From: Wuchereria bancrofti
Lineage: Eukaryota > Nematoda > Chromadorea > Rhabditida > Onchocercidae
DNA: 64,000 nt
Assembly (NCBI GenBank): GCA_005281725.1
Contig: SSBO01000003.1
Coordinates: 1,759,396-1,823,395 of the forward strand
Reading direction: 5' to 3'
In this document: piece by piece, positions 38,527-52,204 of the stretch
Position numbering within the stretch: the stretch's first letter is position 1
How the letters are laid out: each line of letters starts with the position of its first letter
Notes under the pieces: generated by a model
Told to the model about the DNA's origin: nothing
Database searches by the model: none
What the model saw: only the letters and a program-made list of their open reading frames with translations
Made by a program: the position numbers and the translations under genes

Positions 38527-41500
38527 TAATATTTATATAAATGTAACGGTCAATCATACAATGATAAACGTCTCAGATAGCATAACAACAATAATTGATA
38601 ATAAATATTAGCAATGATAAAATAAGTAACAAGTAAAAGTTAAAAACTTTACAGATAAAGCAACAGGTAAGAGAAGTTAGTGTCATTTTTTATGCAAATG
38701 ACATTTTCACGAAATTATCAAATATCATTGTGAAATGAATACGTCTTTGTTATCAATTCAAAAAAATTGGTCATTTATTGTTGTAAAATTAATATTTCAG
38801 CCAATAATACTTCCCCGTAACACTGTATTAAATTTCTAATATATGTTACGACTAAAAACTATTATACTAATTATTGCTACTCCCACATCAATAATCGAAT
38901 TGCATTCATTGTAATCGTTACTTTTGGTCTGGGAAATAACAAAGTATAACTCTGAAATTTGATTAATCACATCATACATTTCCTTCCAATGCCTGCATGT
39001 AACAATCATTTGTCTCATCACGCAGATTAAATGATCAAGAACGACTCGAAAAAACGAGAACTTCAAGAAAACAAAGGAAAAGGGTATATATATAAGGTAA
39101 ACAAACAGTAGACATTACCGCCTGTTCACCAATTAACCTTTCTAAAATCATTAATTTTTAATTTCTACAACTAAAAAAAACAGTAGAATATTTTTAAAAA
39201 GAGTGAAAATGTATTAGTGGAAGGTGAAAAAAAAGACAGAGAGACATTCATACGTATTATAATATAAATTAATTTAATTAAAACTCTTATCTTATCCAAA
39301 CAATAAAAATGTAATTCTCTCTCTCTCCCTCTCCCTTGAAAAAAATATTCGTAATGAAACAATTCTCCATCATTACAAAACTATTCACATTCATTTTACA
39401 TCATATTTGAAACAAATAATACTTTGTTTATCAGACAGACATTATCACTGATAAAACCCATTGATAGTGCTATCAAGATGGATGCGAAGAAAATACAATA
39501 ATTCCGTATGTTTATACCACCGAAATGATTGAAAAATGAAATTGTGATATGAAATGAATGAATAATGTTACAATAGCTGTTAATATATGTATGATAATAG
39601 CATTCAGATATAAAACAATATGATAATGTCAATATGGAATCATTAATGAATTACTGAATGAATGAATGAATTATCATATGAAATTAATAATAATGCATAA
39701 TTTGCATTCGTTATGAATTATAGTAAATTTTTTTGCATGCGCATATGTCATTACTATAGGGCACTCATCGAAATGTTTTCTTTAATAAACCACAATGTTA
39801 TTAAAATTTAGCTTTCTTTTTTTCTTCTCATCTCCAAAACTTGAAATTTATATGAATTATTCGGAACTTAAAATGAATTAATACCTATGAAAAAAATAGG
39901 ATAAGTATATAAACATACTATTATTTTTAATCAAGGAACACTAAAAAGTTTTGAATAGTAGCTGTAATAGTTCTATCAGTTCAAAGACTTCTTTCACTAC
40001 TATATGATATCAAACAAATTATGATGTTATTTAAGTAATATATTTTAATTTGATGAAAGGTAAATCATCAAATGAACAATTCTCAACCACCATTCTGTTA
40101 GGTTGATTTTCATTATAATTTAATTTACTGAGCGATTAATTCTCTAAGAATCTTCATAAAACAATTATCATTCATCACTATATCAGAAATCAAACAATTT
40201 TATACTTATTTCATTTTTTTTTTCACCTACATTTTGTTATGTCACTCTTGTTCAAATAGTTCAGGAGTATCAATTTTAATTGTTACAAATAAAGAACAAA
40301 AAACTTTCAGTTTACTATATAGCATAAAGGGATATAAGTATGATTTAAAAAGTAACAGGAATTTTAAATGAAAAATAAAAATCGAGTTTCTTATTTCGAA
40401 TCTCACCAACAAGAAGGAAAGAAATTTGGAAAATTTTGTGTCTCAAGCCAAAATAAGGTGATGTCAATAAATACAACTTCCAAATAATATACAGATATTT
40501 CAAAAATGTTCAATCAATTTCCTTTAGTTAAGAAATGAAAAATAAGTTCCAGGTTCCTAAAAATATTAGTTTTAATTCCTGACATTATCACATGCCACTC
40601 ATAAAAGAAGCACTTTTTAAAAATTTGCAATCTTTCAGTGGATCTTGGTGACCATTCACAGCTAATTCCTTTATTAAACCTCAATAGAAACATATACTCT
40701 AATCAGAATTCTGTACAATTTTTGAATTAATAAAAATTAACTGCGAATCATAACTTATTTGCAAATTAATTAATCTCTCACATATTCAATGATTCATTGA
40801 TCCTCAAATTGTGCTAACCAATTCAAAATCAAAATTTGTCTAAAAACATAACTGCTCTGAAAAGTTTAAAAGTTAAAAGCATAACTGGAATTGCTTAGCT
40901 TAGGAATCGAAGTGTAATAATACATTTCGAAATTTTATAATATCGTTGCTTAAAAACATCAAGACTTCCAAAAAAGAAAATGATTAGGATGATAATTATG
41001 AAAAAAGCCAGGAAGGATTACTATTCCTATCAATATGGAGTTATGTAAGTCTCTAAAAGGTCACCAAGAAATTAAAAAAAAATAAAAGAAGACAAAGTGT
41101 TAAGAGATGAAAACAATGCTGCAGAAATATTTGGAAACATTAACAGCATGTTTTCTAATTGCAAATGTAAAATAAACAGCACTAGCAACTCACTGTCATC
41201 AGTTATGCATGCCGAAATAGAATCCAAAATCTACATCCTTTCTCATATACTATTCTCCTTCTCAATTATCTAACTACTTACCAATAATTTTGCTATGGGA
41301 AACATTTTGTCAAGATCGATTTTTATTAGAACAGGACAAAATTTTTCATTTCTTCCATCACTAATTTCATTGCACTTTCCAAACTCATTTAAAAATCTAT
41401 CCTCAGTAATGGACCTCTCATACTTCTAACTGCATGACAAATATTACACAGTATATCCAAAATAAGCAAGTAATTGAATTTAACTTTAAACAAGTCAATG

Positions 41501-43298
41501 ACATATTACTCCTACTATTTCTGATTCCACTTAACATTATTCGTACAAATCTTCGTAAGTGTAAACCATTTTTAACCAACTGAGTAACAAACAACAGTTT
41601 CTGAAATAGTTGAAATCAACAATTAAATGTAAGAGTAGCAAGCGTTTCTATACGCTTCGAATGAATAAATAAGTTACTAGAAAAAAAAAAAAGAAAAAAA
41701 ACCCAAGGAACTTGTTTTTGTAACTAGAACTAAAGAGTAAAAAAGTTTATACTGATCAAATTTCAATATATCATTAAATACGAATACCGGAATTCGTATG
41801 ACACTATAATGTCTAAATCATATCACAACCCCATCGATCAAAATCCGATTAGCATCAAGAATCACAACCTGCACAGTGTTGAACCTCGATATTATGGAAC
41901 GCATTACCGTAATTCGTCAATATCAAAAGTAATGACAAGAATTGCAATGAGATAGTTACTCTGTATAAATTGTCGTACCTGGACAATTAACCTACTGCAA
42001 TGGGGACAATCGATATATTTCGTACAATGACAATAGTGTGTAACCTAGAAACTAATGTGCACATGTATTTTCCGATTTCGACTGTTGAAATTCTAATGAA
42101 CTATTTGAGACTTCAAAAAATTCAATCTTCTTCCAAAATCAGCACTGAATTTAGAAACGTTTAAGAATGACAGCATATAAAAATAACAAACATAAAAAAT
42201 TTTCCAACAACAACCATTATTTTTTTGTTTCTAAAATAAATGTGGAAGTTTGAGGATTGATGTCACAAAAACCACAGAAATATAAAATTAAAAAGAAATG
42301 AAAAAGAAAAACAGCAAAAATGAGAATTGAAATAATGATATATGTAAAAACAGAGAACAAATTTTAAATTAGGTCAATTTAAAAAAGATCAAACAGGAAA
42401 GGGATTTCTCCTAAAGCTAAAGATGTAACTTTAAAAAAGTGCAAACCAATATAAAATATACGTCGGTAGGATTCTGAGAGATAAATTTATTTGTGGAAAA
42501 ACATCCAATAGCCACTGAACAAATGACATGAATTTCCTTACTTGCATTTGATTCCAAAAATTAATCCCGACTTACAAAAAATATCTCCTTTTTCGACCGA
42601 TTTATTTTATTCGAAATTTGTGTACACAGCAAGGGATGTATCACTAAATTTAAAGATTGTACAATGGAAAAACTCAAAAGCAATAGACTATAAAATAAAA
42701 AATGTACGAACCTAGATACAAAATAAAAATATTCTTTTTTTCATACTAACTGATAAAAACACGTGTTTTCGTAAGACACAAAAACTGATGTTGCTCTGCG
42801 GTCATACCAAGCCTCTTATTCCTATCAAACAAATAGATAGAAATTGTTCATTAAGAAATACTAGTACAGACAATAATTATAGACAAAAACCAAGTAACAA
42901 GAAGTTCCGATGCTTTAAAACATAAAGCTGCAATTAAAGCTTAATTTAATCAAGTCCAAATTTTGAATTTCATCTTCATCTTTTAACGAGAGCATAGTTA
43001 GTCGGAAGTCCGCATCGACGTTTATGTACAATCGTTAAAGTACAACACAGATCTTGGTAAGGTAATGACACAGAAATAACGATGAAACAAATTGCTCATT
43101 GCACGGTAACTACTGATAAAATAGAACCAGAATATTATCTGAGAGGAAAATAAAAAGACATAAATAGATACAAAACAAAAACAACAAAATATGACCACAC
43201 GTAGATATAAAACGAAAAAACAAAGTTAAAATAAAATTATATCCAGACACCAAAACTTTGAATTAAATTCAAAAGAAATTTTTGGTAAAAAAAATCAT
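38527..43298. other. Intergenic interval between IPPK and the PAT1 homolog
   Basis: No gene is supported. It should contain the IPPK promoter and the 3' UTR of the PAT1 homolog; minus-strand AATAAA hexamers occur near 42601-42610. Otherwise it is AT-rich without notable repeats. Confidence 0.5.
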
Positions 43299-46200
43299 TC
43301 AATTATTCGATCCCTGAAGTCTACAGGCAAGCTGCAAATTTTGGATAAGTCTCTCTGCAGCTGATCCATGATAACCGGAAATATTATTAGCTGACCAGGC
43401 ATCAAGTATTTTGATATCAGCTAACGTTAAAACAATACATTGTTCCAAAGAACATTTAACTTCCTGTGAGCATGGTCGAATTAGTGAAGACAAAGTAGTA
43501 GAGCAAAAACAGGCATCCAAAGAGCAATTTTGACGTGAACAGCAAACCAACAATGAAATGAGCAGATTTGTCGTAAACTGAAATAACTTTTGGATATATA
43601 ATAATTATAAAACTTCGTAAATCCAAATGAATTAAAATTTAATATGTCGCGTACAAAATTTATCCATTCTTATACCCTGTCAACAAAATTTCGGATTTCA
43701 AAGCATTGGACGCACAGTTCAATTAAATTCATTCAATTACCCAATTCCTGAAATCTACAAATACGAATCTAAAAATTAAACTGGAAAGTAGTTCGATTAA
43801 TTCAGGGATCCGCTAATAGCAGAACGATTGAGGAATTCAAACAGATTTTCGTGAAGCTTCTCTCAACCGAATAAAGCAACATAGATATATAAAAAAACTC
43901 TAAAATGATTTGGGGAAAGAAATTTTTCGATAAATAACAAACTACAGCTTAAAAATAATTACTACCAGGTTCACAGTTATATCGCTACCGAAATCCAATT
44001 TCGAGTCATTAATGAAACTGGCGAGTGCATTTTTTGAAAAACGAGAAAACGTCTTGAATATTGGCACAAGCAATGATTCATTCATCTGAAATACCAGTTC
44101 TTCATTTTTAAGAAAGAAAAAACGTGAATCTCTGCATTATGAAAAGAAAAAAAAAATAGCTCGAATTCAAATTTAGCAGAGTCCTGTTAAAGAGAAACCA
44201 ATGACGATGCTTGTATAACCCGACAAATAACTTTTGATGCTAGTGCTCTACACTAAAAATATTTTTGTGTAAAGAATTAGCTATCCTTAGAGTTAACATC
44301 ACAATTTTCACCAGGTGAAAGGACAACAAACCTCATTTGATGGAACCTTTTTGACAAGCGTTGATAAAGCAGCAAAAAAGCTTTTAAGAAGATGTAACTG
44401 CTGTTGTTCATTAGCAAATGATAATGTCCTTGCAAATATTTGACGTCCTTTATTAATTAGCAAAACAGCTTGCAGACGTTCGTTCAAACACAGAGTTTGT
44501 ACTATAGTTTCCATACGACTTTCGACACCGCTCTTCAATTCCTCCCTGTAAACAAATAGGAGCAGTGAAATGCAAATAAAGTAAACTAATAAATTGGAAG
44601 CCGCTTATGCATTATATAAAATAAGAGTTATATGTGAAAGTTAAAAGTCATGTGGATATAAGTCATCTTACCACAATGAGAAACAAAAATGGAAATAAAA
44701 TAGCAAAACTTTACTGAATTTCCTGAGGAAGTGAAGGAGCGCACAGTATTCGATGTCTATCATCACATTCTATAATTAATAACGCGATATTTTCCAGCTG
44801 CAAAAGAAGTGCTCGCAGTTTTTTCTGTGATGTACTACTCTTCACTGAAAGCTTATCATCATCGTCCGGTGAGTCACTTGACAGATCGATCAGCTGAAAT
44901 TCAGAAAAGGTTAATGTCGTAATCATGACTACATTATAATTTCCAGAGTCATGAGTGTTAGATATATCTAAGTAATGAAGCATAATCACGAAAAGGGATT
45001 ATTTTACAATATCTGTGTGTAAATGCAACCAGATTTAGCGCGACGTACGTTTGAAAATCTTTTTCGAAATGCTCACAACGTAGACCTTTACGCTTACTTA
45101 TCTAACTTGTTAATTAAAGGAGATGTACATTAGGACATAAATTTGACATCATATATAAATGATAAAAAGATAAGCAAATATCCAGAGAAAAATAGGAAGT
45201 GAGAAGGTTTAAGGGCTCTGCTGATGATTGGATTCTGCGAGTTTTGCGCACCAATCAAGCAGGACTGCCAGCAACAGATCTCAAGGAAAAAAAATTAAAC
45301 CTGTCTCGGATAATTAACAGTGGAAAGTGTTGGCTTTCCCAAACTACCAGCAAATGTCGGCGGAGCATAATGATAATGGTGCAAATTTGCTGTGGCCCAC
45401 ACATATTCTTGATTCTCCGCTTTTAATCCTTGTCTGTGCTTCTCCAATGACATTTTCTTTTGTTTCCATGACTATAGTTAAATAAAACAATAAGCAATAA
45501 AAACTCAAAACGACAACTGAAACTTAATTACAACATATTTTCTAGCGCAGGTGAACAAAATGTCCATAAATAGCTGAGCAATCACATATACATGATTACG
45601 AATATTAAGTATTACTGTAAAATCCTTTTATATTTGTCATAAACAGTAAATGGACCAGAAACCAGCTCGGATACATTATATAAAGTCCAGTTATGATCTG
45701 TACTGACTGATTGATAAGCATAAAAAGAAAACTTGATTAAAACATAAAACAAACTGTGTAATAAAAATCATCCTCGTATGGATTACCACATCCCTGGCAC
45801 TGCAACTGCTGAATTTTGATAAGCCAACTGCGCTCTTTTTTCGAAACGAAGCCAGCAAAAGGAGATAATGCAAAATCAGAAATTGTTTTATTAGATACTA
45901 AACCAGTAAGTTTACTCGAACGTTCTCGACTGTGACTCATGTTGTGGTGGGGAGCCTGAGGAATATGTGATTGCATCTGAGCTTGCGGAGGACAAGGCAA
46001 ATATGAAGGTAGTGCTGGTCGACCTGACCTACAAAGAAATTTTCCTTAGAAAAATTATCTTTCAAAATATCTGAACCTGGCGTGCGTTAGCATCTTAACT
46101 TTTCAAAAATAACTAGTGCAGACAGGGTAAATTTGATAAAGATTATCTTGAAAATGAACTCATGAAAATTTAAACTTTGAGCAGTTCATTAAAACTTAAT

Positions 46201-48550
46201 CTTGCAATGCAAAGGGAAGACTTAAAAAAAGAAAAACAAAAAAACAAACATTATATGGGAAGGTTGCTGCATGAAAGGAAACGGTGGAAGCAACGGATGG
46301 GAAGGCATTCGCATCATAGGTGGTGGTCCTAATGAAAGGATCGCTGCTCGCATTTGTGGTGTTATCGGCGGAAAACCAGGTGGTAATTCTGGCAATTGAC
46401 CGAGCAGATGAGCTAAAAAATCACTGAACATTAAAAATTGATTCCGAAAATGGAAAACAAATAAATGAATAAACAAGGAATTAGTTTCTACCATTGACAC
46501 CATTCTCAATACTACTCTTATTGTAGTATCCTCACCAACTGTACATCTTCATCACTTCAAAAAACAAGCCACTATTGGTTTATGAATCAGAATTGTGATT
46601 AATTTTGTCTCATTTTTGAAGTTAAAACAGCAAACAGATAAAATTAAGAAAAAAATAAAATAAATAAAATAAGATGAAAAATGTTAAGCAATGACATGTG
46701 TTAAAGTGCAATTCGCATACAACGATTTTTGTCCCCAACAATTTTTGTCTGCTAATCAAAGCAAAAATAAACAAAACATACCTCTTGTAATTTGCATGGC
46801 GAAAGGAGGTAACATAGGGAAGGGCAAGCGCTGAAGTGGAGGTGGCGGTGGCGGGATCATTGGTGGAATTCGTGAATCTGGTGGTAAAACGCTTGTAGAT
46901 CGATCAACATCGGGAATAGAAACTGTTACATGGCCTGATGGTCGCATTAACAGTTGCCTTTCCAAATCAGCTAGTGCTACGGCACCAGCTGACAAAAAAT
47001 TGTAGTTACTCAAAGAATGGAAATTCTGAACGCTCAAAGACGAATCACTCAAAGATAAATTAGATTAATGAACCTAATGGTGAAGGCAATGCTGCTGGAT
47101 CTGCTGCTGGTTTAGTAGCATTGATGACGTGGTTCCTTTCAACTTCTTCGAGAGTAAGCGCATTCTTTGGTAAAGCTGCTAGTGAATGAATATCATGACT
47201 TTTATCAGAACACTCTTCTGATGGTACAATATTCTGTAAATTATGCTGATATTTCATACCCTTCATATCTCACATCAAATATGTTCATGCTTACATGGAA
47301 CATATTACATTTTAAATTAAGTACAACACATCCTGTGACTGCATTGCTGACAAGCATCTTCCAATATGCACACAGAACTTGTCCCCGACGATCAAACTCT
47401 CGAACTGCCTTCTTAAGGTCAGCTTAGAAGATGTGAAATTATTGATTTCAGAACTGGTATAAAAGAATTTGGAGTACCTTCACCGTTAGAAAATTAGTCT
47501 GATTTGGGACTGTTTTATTTATGAAGTCATATGCGGAGGACTGCTGCGGTGTCGAAAGTTTTGGACCACTCCAACCCGACGATGACGCTGTAGAATCAAC
47601 ATTTTTCCACAACGTATCGGTTGTCCCCTATAAAACTCAACATGTTTTAACAAAGCTTTATTACTAGACTAAAACTAAGCAATTATAGAATCTAAAAAAT
47701 TACTATGCATACAGCAACAAATACAGAAACTATCCGAAAACTAGCAACAATGAAAATAATGTTTCACATACGAGCTGCATTTTGAAATCTCCGAAATTTT
47801 TTGAATGAAACGAAGATACATCCATTGTGGGAAATGAGTTAAATCCAAATGGAGGTGCTGGTAACTCAGACGGATGGGGAGCGGACACCGAACAGGTAGG
47901 TTCATCAAACCATTTCGGCGCTTCATCATCCAGTTGTAAACCTGCTGTCTGTAAACTGATTTGATTAAAATTTATCCCTCATATCAGCTCATGAATTGAA
48001 AATTAAAAGGGTAATCCAACTTAGAAAATTCTTGACATAAGAATTTTTCTTAGCGGTAAGCAAAATAGACTTTCTTTCACCTTACAATGACGAGGGGAAA
48101 ATATCCCAACATGGATAAAAGATCTCACATGTACAAGAAAGAGAGAGATTTTTACCTGTTTCGAATATTGCTCAAGATCATCATCCAAGATACTGTCGCC
48201 AACACCCACCCCAAAAGTTTCGTCATTGATTGCATCGATGTTATCATTTGGCTGCTCACCATCTAAATCCTGAAATTAACAAAACTTTCATGCTTCTGAT
48301 ATAGTCAACTTCCAGTAAGTTCGTTTATTCTCAAAATCTGAAAGACTACTAACTTCCCCTCTTCAAAATATTTCGAAAAAGAAAGCAATAAAGAAAATAG
48401 GAAGCTAAAACATATTTAACTCTGCTACCACAAAAAGCAAGGAAAATCTGAATAACTAACATCGTCTTCAGACAAAACATCAAAATTAAAATCATCAAAA
48501 TCGTTTGGTAGACATCTTCCACCAAAACCTTTCAAATCGATTCGTGACAT
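43299..48550 (-). CDS. patr-1: PAT1/PATL1-family decapping activator (765 aa, 13 exons)
   Basis: A cytoplasmic scaffold of P-bodies that links the LSM1-7 ring, DDX6-type helicase and the decapping enzyme to promote mRNA decay. Exons: 48550-48461, 48269-48156, 47948-47772, 47627-47478, 47233-47074, 46988-46782, 46412-46250, 46028-45755, 45471-45301, 44893-44715, 44545-44332, 44085-43966 and 43577-43299; every phase matches. The acidic N-terminus (NDFDDFNFDVLSEDD, INDETFGVGVG) fits the DDX6-binding region. A Pro-rich middle follows (MIPPPPPPLQRLPFPM). Then come the conserved FVSKKERSWLIKIQQLQ, PYEDDFYYT and FAGSLGKPTLSTVNYPRQ. The C-terminal alpha-helical PAT1 domain includes KTFSRFSKNAL. Length is close to human PATL1 (about 770 aa). 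An in-frame TGA lies six codons upstream of the ATG. Confidence 0.93.
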
Positions 48551-48572
48551 GGCCCTTCGAGTTACTGCTCAT
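48495..48572 (-). other. Out-of-frame upstream ATG overlapping the patr-1 start
   Basis: An ATG at 48572-48570 opens a 25-codon frame that runs past the main ATG (48550) and ends at 48495. It matters only if the transcript starts upstream of 48572, which the sequence does not settle. Confidence 0.35.
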
Positions 48573-51500
48573 GACGGGTTAGTTTTTAGAGAAACAAAAA
48601 CTTGTTTAGTAACACATACCCTAAAAATAACTTCTTCGAACATAATTTTTCAAATATACATGAGTCGGTATTTTTTACTGTAACATCTGAATTTATTACA
48701 ATAAAGAAACGGAAAAAGGCCTAATAAGTAATGCTAATAAGTAATGCAAATTTATGTTTCCATTATATAATAGTAACAACTTGTTTTTGGAGTTGTTCGA
48801 TAACTACTACTAGTGGAAAATATGTAGGAGAGACAAGACGAACTTTAATTTCAATACGTATATCTATTCGTGACAACTACGAATACTCTAATCAGCAAGA
48901 AGAATTAGCAAGTTATTGACGTTACATACTAGAAATAGCATTTACTCATTACTTATGCGGTCGACTATAATTTTCATCAATCTTTGTCCTCTCTTTTTCC
49001 ATGAAGTATTTTTCTTCATTTCAATCAACGATCACAATTTCTACTGTTCACAACACTTTACAGGTACTATCCCTATCTATCAGTGCTTATCTACTTTTTT
49101 TTCATATTTCCCCTCTCACCTAACACGTCACAAAAAACTACCAGAAAAAGAAGAATCCGGAAAATATAGCTATTCCGGAAGGCAATTACATAGAGTAATT
49201 GTTGCATCGATGCCGAATGCAAAGAACATTGAAATTTGATGTCTACATGAAACGCACGAGCATGAAACTGTAATGTAACTAAATTAAATTAACGGCGAAA
49301 GCTCTAACCTCAAAATTATTATTTTTAGATGGTTTTTATTTATTTTTTTTATATCAGCAACATTTCAGTATAATTTTTTCTTGATCCGAATGAATGTTAT
49401 TTTTCTCAAATTGGTAATATTTAATTAAATTTAAAACACAGAAGTTTTATTCCAAAATAGGAAAAACAATGAAAGGAAAATATAATAAAATTATTTGGTT
49501 GTGTTTTTATGCATTTAAATAAAAATAATTCTTGTATAAAAAAGATATTCATCAAGTAAAGATGATAATGATTAAATAAAAATGATAATCACATTTCATG
49601 AAAACTGATAACTGTGTAATTGATTATTGTTTAAGATCATTTCATGTCATTCACAAATCATATTAAAGATTTAAAATCTTGAATTTTCCATAATTTATCT
49701 TCCTTTTTATTAAAGACTGGTTGTGGATACCATTTTTTTTGAATTATTTCATTTTTATTAAATTCAAAAGAAGTCGGTGTTTTCCTTTTGTGAAATTGAG
49801 TGCTACAGATTGATTTAGCCAAATTTTTTATTATTGAAACAGATAATTTCAGCGTCTTATTTGCATCAAAAATTTTTAAGTAATCAAATTTGTATCATTG
49901 ATCATTGCCCAGTTAAATGTAACTTTTTAAGTTGACTTAAATTAAAACTTTATGAGTTCCTTGCACATTTGCATTATTAGTATTTCATTAACTATTGCAG
50001 TTAAGCTTTAGCTTAAAGAAAAACTTAAAAATGAGAAAAAGAAAACTTGTAGTGTTAACATTTGAATCCAAATTTTTAATACATAGCTTGAAAAATACAA
50101 AAACGAACGATTTAGTTTCCTAATTTATTGCTAGTTAATAACTGAAGCAATTATAAATTAATAACAATTTTTTTAATCATTATTTATTCGTTCCTTAGCT
50201 TTACCTTTCTGTCTTTTTTAAAAATTTTTAGAAAATTTGTTTAAATTTACGATTGAACACTATACGGTATTTATTTTCTGAATTCTTGAAATAATGTATA
50301 AATATTAAATTGGATATGGATGCACATTTTATGATGTTTACATAAAAAGAGAAGAAAAAAATTTGGGTAATATTACATTTTTTGCGGTGAATGTTTGAAC
50401 AGTCATAAAATTCTATCCATAATTTGATATCATACTTCGAGATTTTATCTAAGATGAAAGCATTTCCGTTAAATAATTGAGGTAAACATTGCAAAGCATT
50501 TTGTGACGTCAAATGATAGCAATTAGTGAAGCGATCCACTAAAAGTTAAGAGACAAAGAGGATAAAGCTTTAATTAAAAGTTAGACATAAGTTTTTTAAT
50601 TGCGTCATTTCAAGTGATGCGAACAGATTCATTTGTTTATAATTTTGATAAGCGCAAAAAATTTTGGAACTTCAAAAAGTTCTGATATTATAGCATAAAT
50701 TTTGTTAATTTATCAATGTTTTAGATTTTGTTTGAAGAAATCAACTGAAAATTATGGTGAAAATGATATATTAAAACTTCTGAAAATATGATGAATTTTT
50801 TTTGCATTTGTTTTCAATAATTTTTCCAAATTTTTTTATCTCCCCTTTTTTCTGACATTTTTAAATTACCAGAATAAAAATAGCATGAGAGAAAATTTTG
50901 ATTGGAATTACAATAAATTTGCTTAATTTTGATTAGGATTTTATTGCAGAAAACCAATTTTAAATGTTAGATACTGTGTTATAGCATCTAATTAAAAACT
51001 AATCAATAAATAAATGATAAACAATGAAATATCGATATATATGTAAATAATCAATACGTTCAGATATGTTCAAACTGATTAACAAATTATGCTAGGAATT
51101 ACTTAAAAAGTTAAATTAATAAGCAGAACAAATCAAAAATTCATTTCATCCACTCATTATGCATACTCTTTATGAAAGTCGAATTGATGTATAATTGTTA
51201 TCTTATCAATTTATCAATAAATTGTGCAACTACTCTTATGCATTATCAGTAGAGAGATAGATAGGAAAGCTGAAAATCACATTTTGTTTGACCTTAGTTT
51301 CACGAAGAGTATCCTATAAAGAAGAAAGGTTTGCATGACTGATAAATGATATGATCAGCTTAACAAATTAAGAAATGGATGTTGTCTTGCAGAAAATCTG
51401 TGAAGCATAAATAAATGAAATTTATTAAAGTGTTAGTATAATTTAATAACTTCTCAAAGAATCTCTTTCCTTCCTATTCAATTATTGCACGATTATCTCT

Positions 51501-52204
51501 GCCATATAAAATTTCTGTTTATCACAATTTATTTCAAAAAATTTAGTTAGAGAAAATATCAAGGCAAAAATATTTGATAAGATGAAACTTCTAAACTTTA
51601 CAATAATATCGCAAATTTTATGATGCAATATGATTTAAGTTAAGAAACATTGAAATATTGATGGAATCCTGGACATAAATAAGAAAGCAATTAGTTGAAA
51701 TTTATTTCATAAATGAATAATTAAATCATATTATTGAATAACAATATCAAATGCAATGTGCTGATTATTTTAACTAAAATTTTTTGTGATGAAACTTCGA
51801 TGACGAGGTAATATTTTAGTAATTCTTTTCTTCAATTCAGATTTGACAAGTTGAAATTAATTGAAAAAGTTCAAGCAGAGTTTTTAATAGTCATTTAATG
51901 ATGAGACATATTTTTCTAGCAATAACTAATTATCTTCTAAACTTTATAGAATAAAAGGGTAATTTTTCAATTCCTAATAAGCATTTGAATTCCATTTTAA
52001 TTTTTTCATGTGGGATTTCATAAGATGGTGTAAAAATCTTATTTGAAATCATTTATCTGAAAGTAATCCAATATAAATTATTAAATTTTAGATGCATTTA
52101 ATTGCTTTTTCTCTTTCATATGGCATCTGGCAGTTACATTTTAAATTTCACTTGAGCTTATATATTGAAATAAAGATCAGATCTGTTGTCGTTATCATTT
52201 CCAA
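48573..52204. other. Intergenic interval between patr-1 and the peroxidase
   Basis: No complete gene is supported. It holds the patr-1 upstream region and the peroxidase 3' flank, plus one possible orphan exon near 50340-50538, listed separately. Confidence 0.5.
50228..50538 (-). CDS. Possible orphan exon, unrecognised
   Basis: On the minus strand AACTTTTAG|TGGATCGC (AG at 50540-50539) opens a frame of about 103 codons to a stop at 50228. A potential donor TTTTAT|GTAAAC lies near 50340. The part before that donor is more complex than the surrounding AT-rich DNA, with several Cys and Trp residues (e.g. LWIEFYDCSNIHRKKCN). I know no family that matches and found no phase-compatible partner exon. 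It may be a decayed gene fragment or chance. Confidence 0.22.

Noticed and set aside
38836..39066. A 76-codon minus-strand ORF upstream of IPPK
   Set aside because: No acceptor or donor with a matching phase and no family resemblance; treated as chance in the upstream flank.
47345..47422. Possible tRNA from pairing ends (GCTGAC/GTCAGC, 78 bases)
   Set aside because: No A-box or B-box consensus, no cloverleaf arms beyond the terminal pairing.
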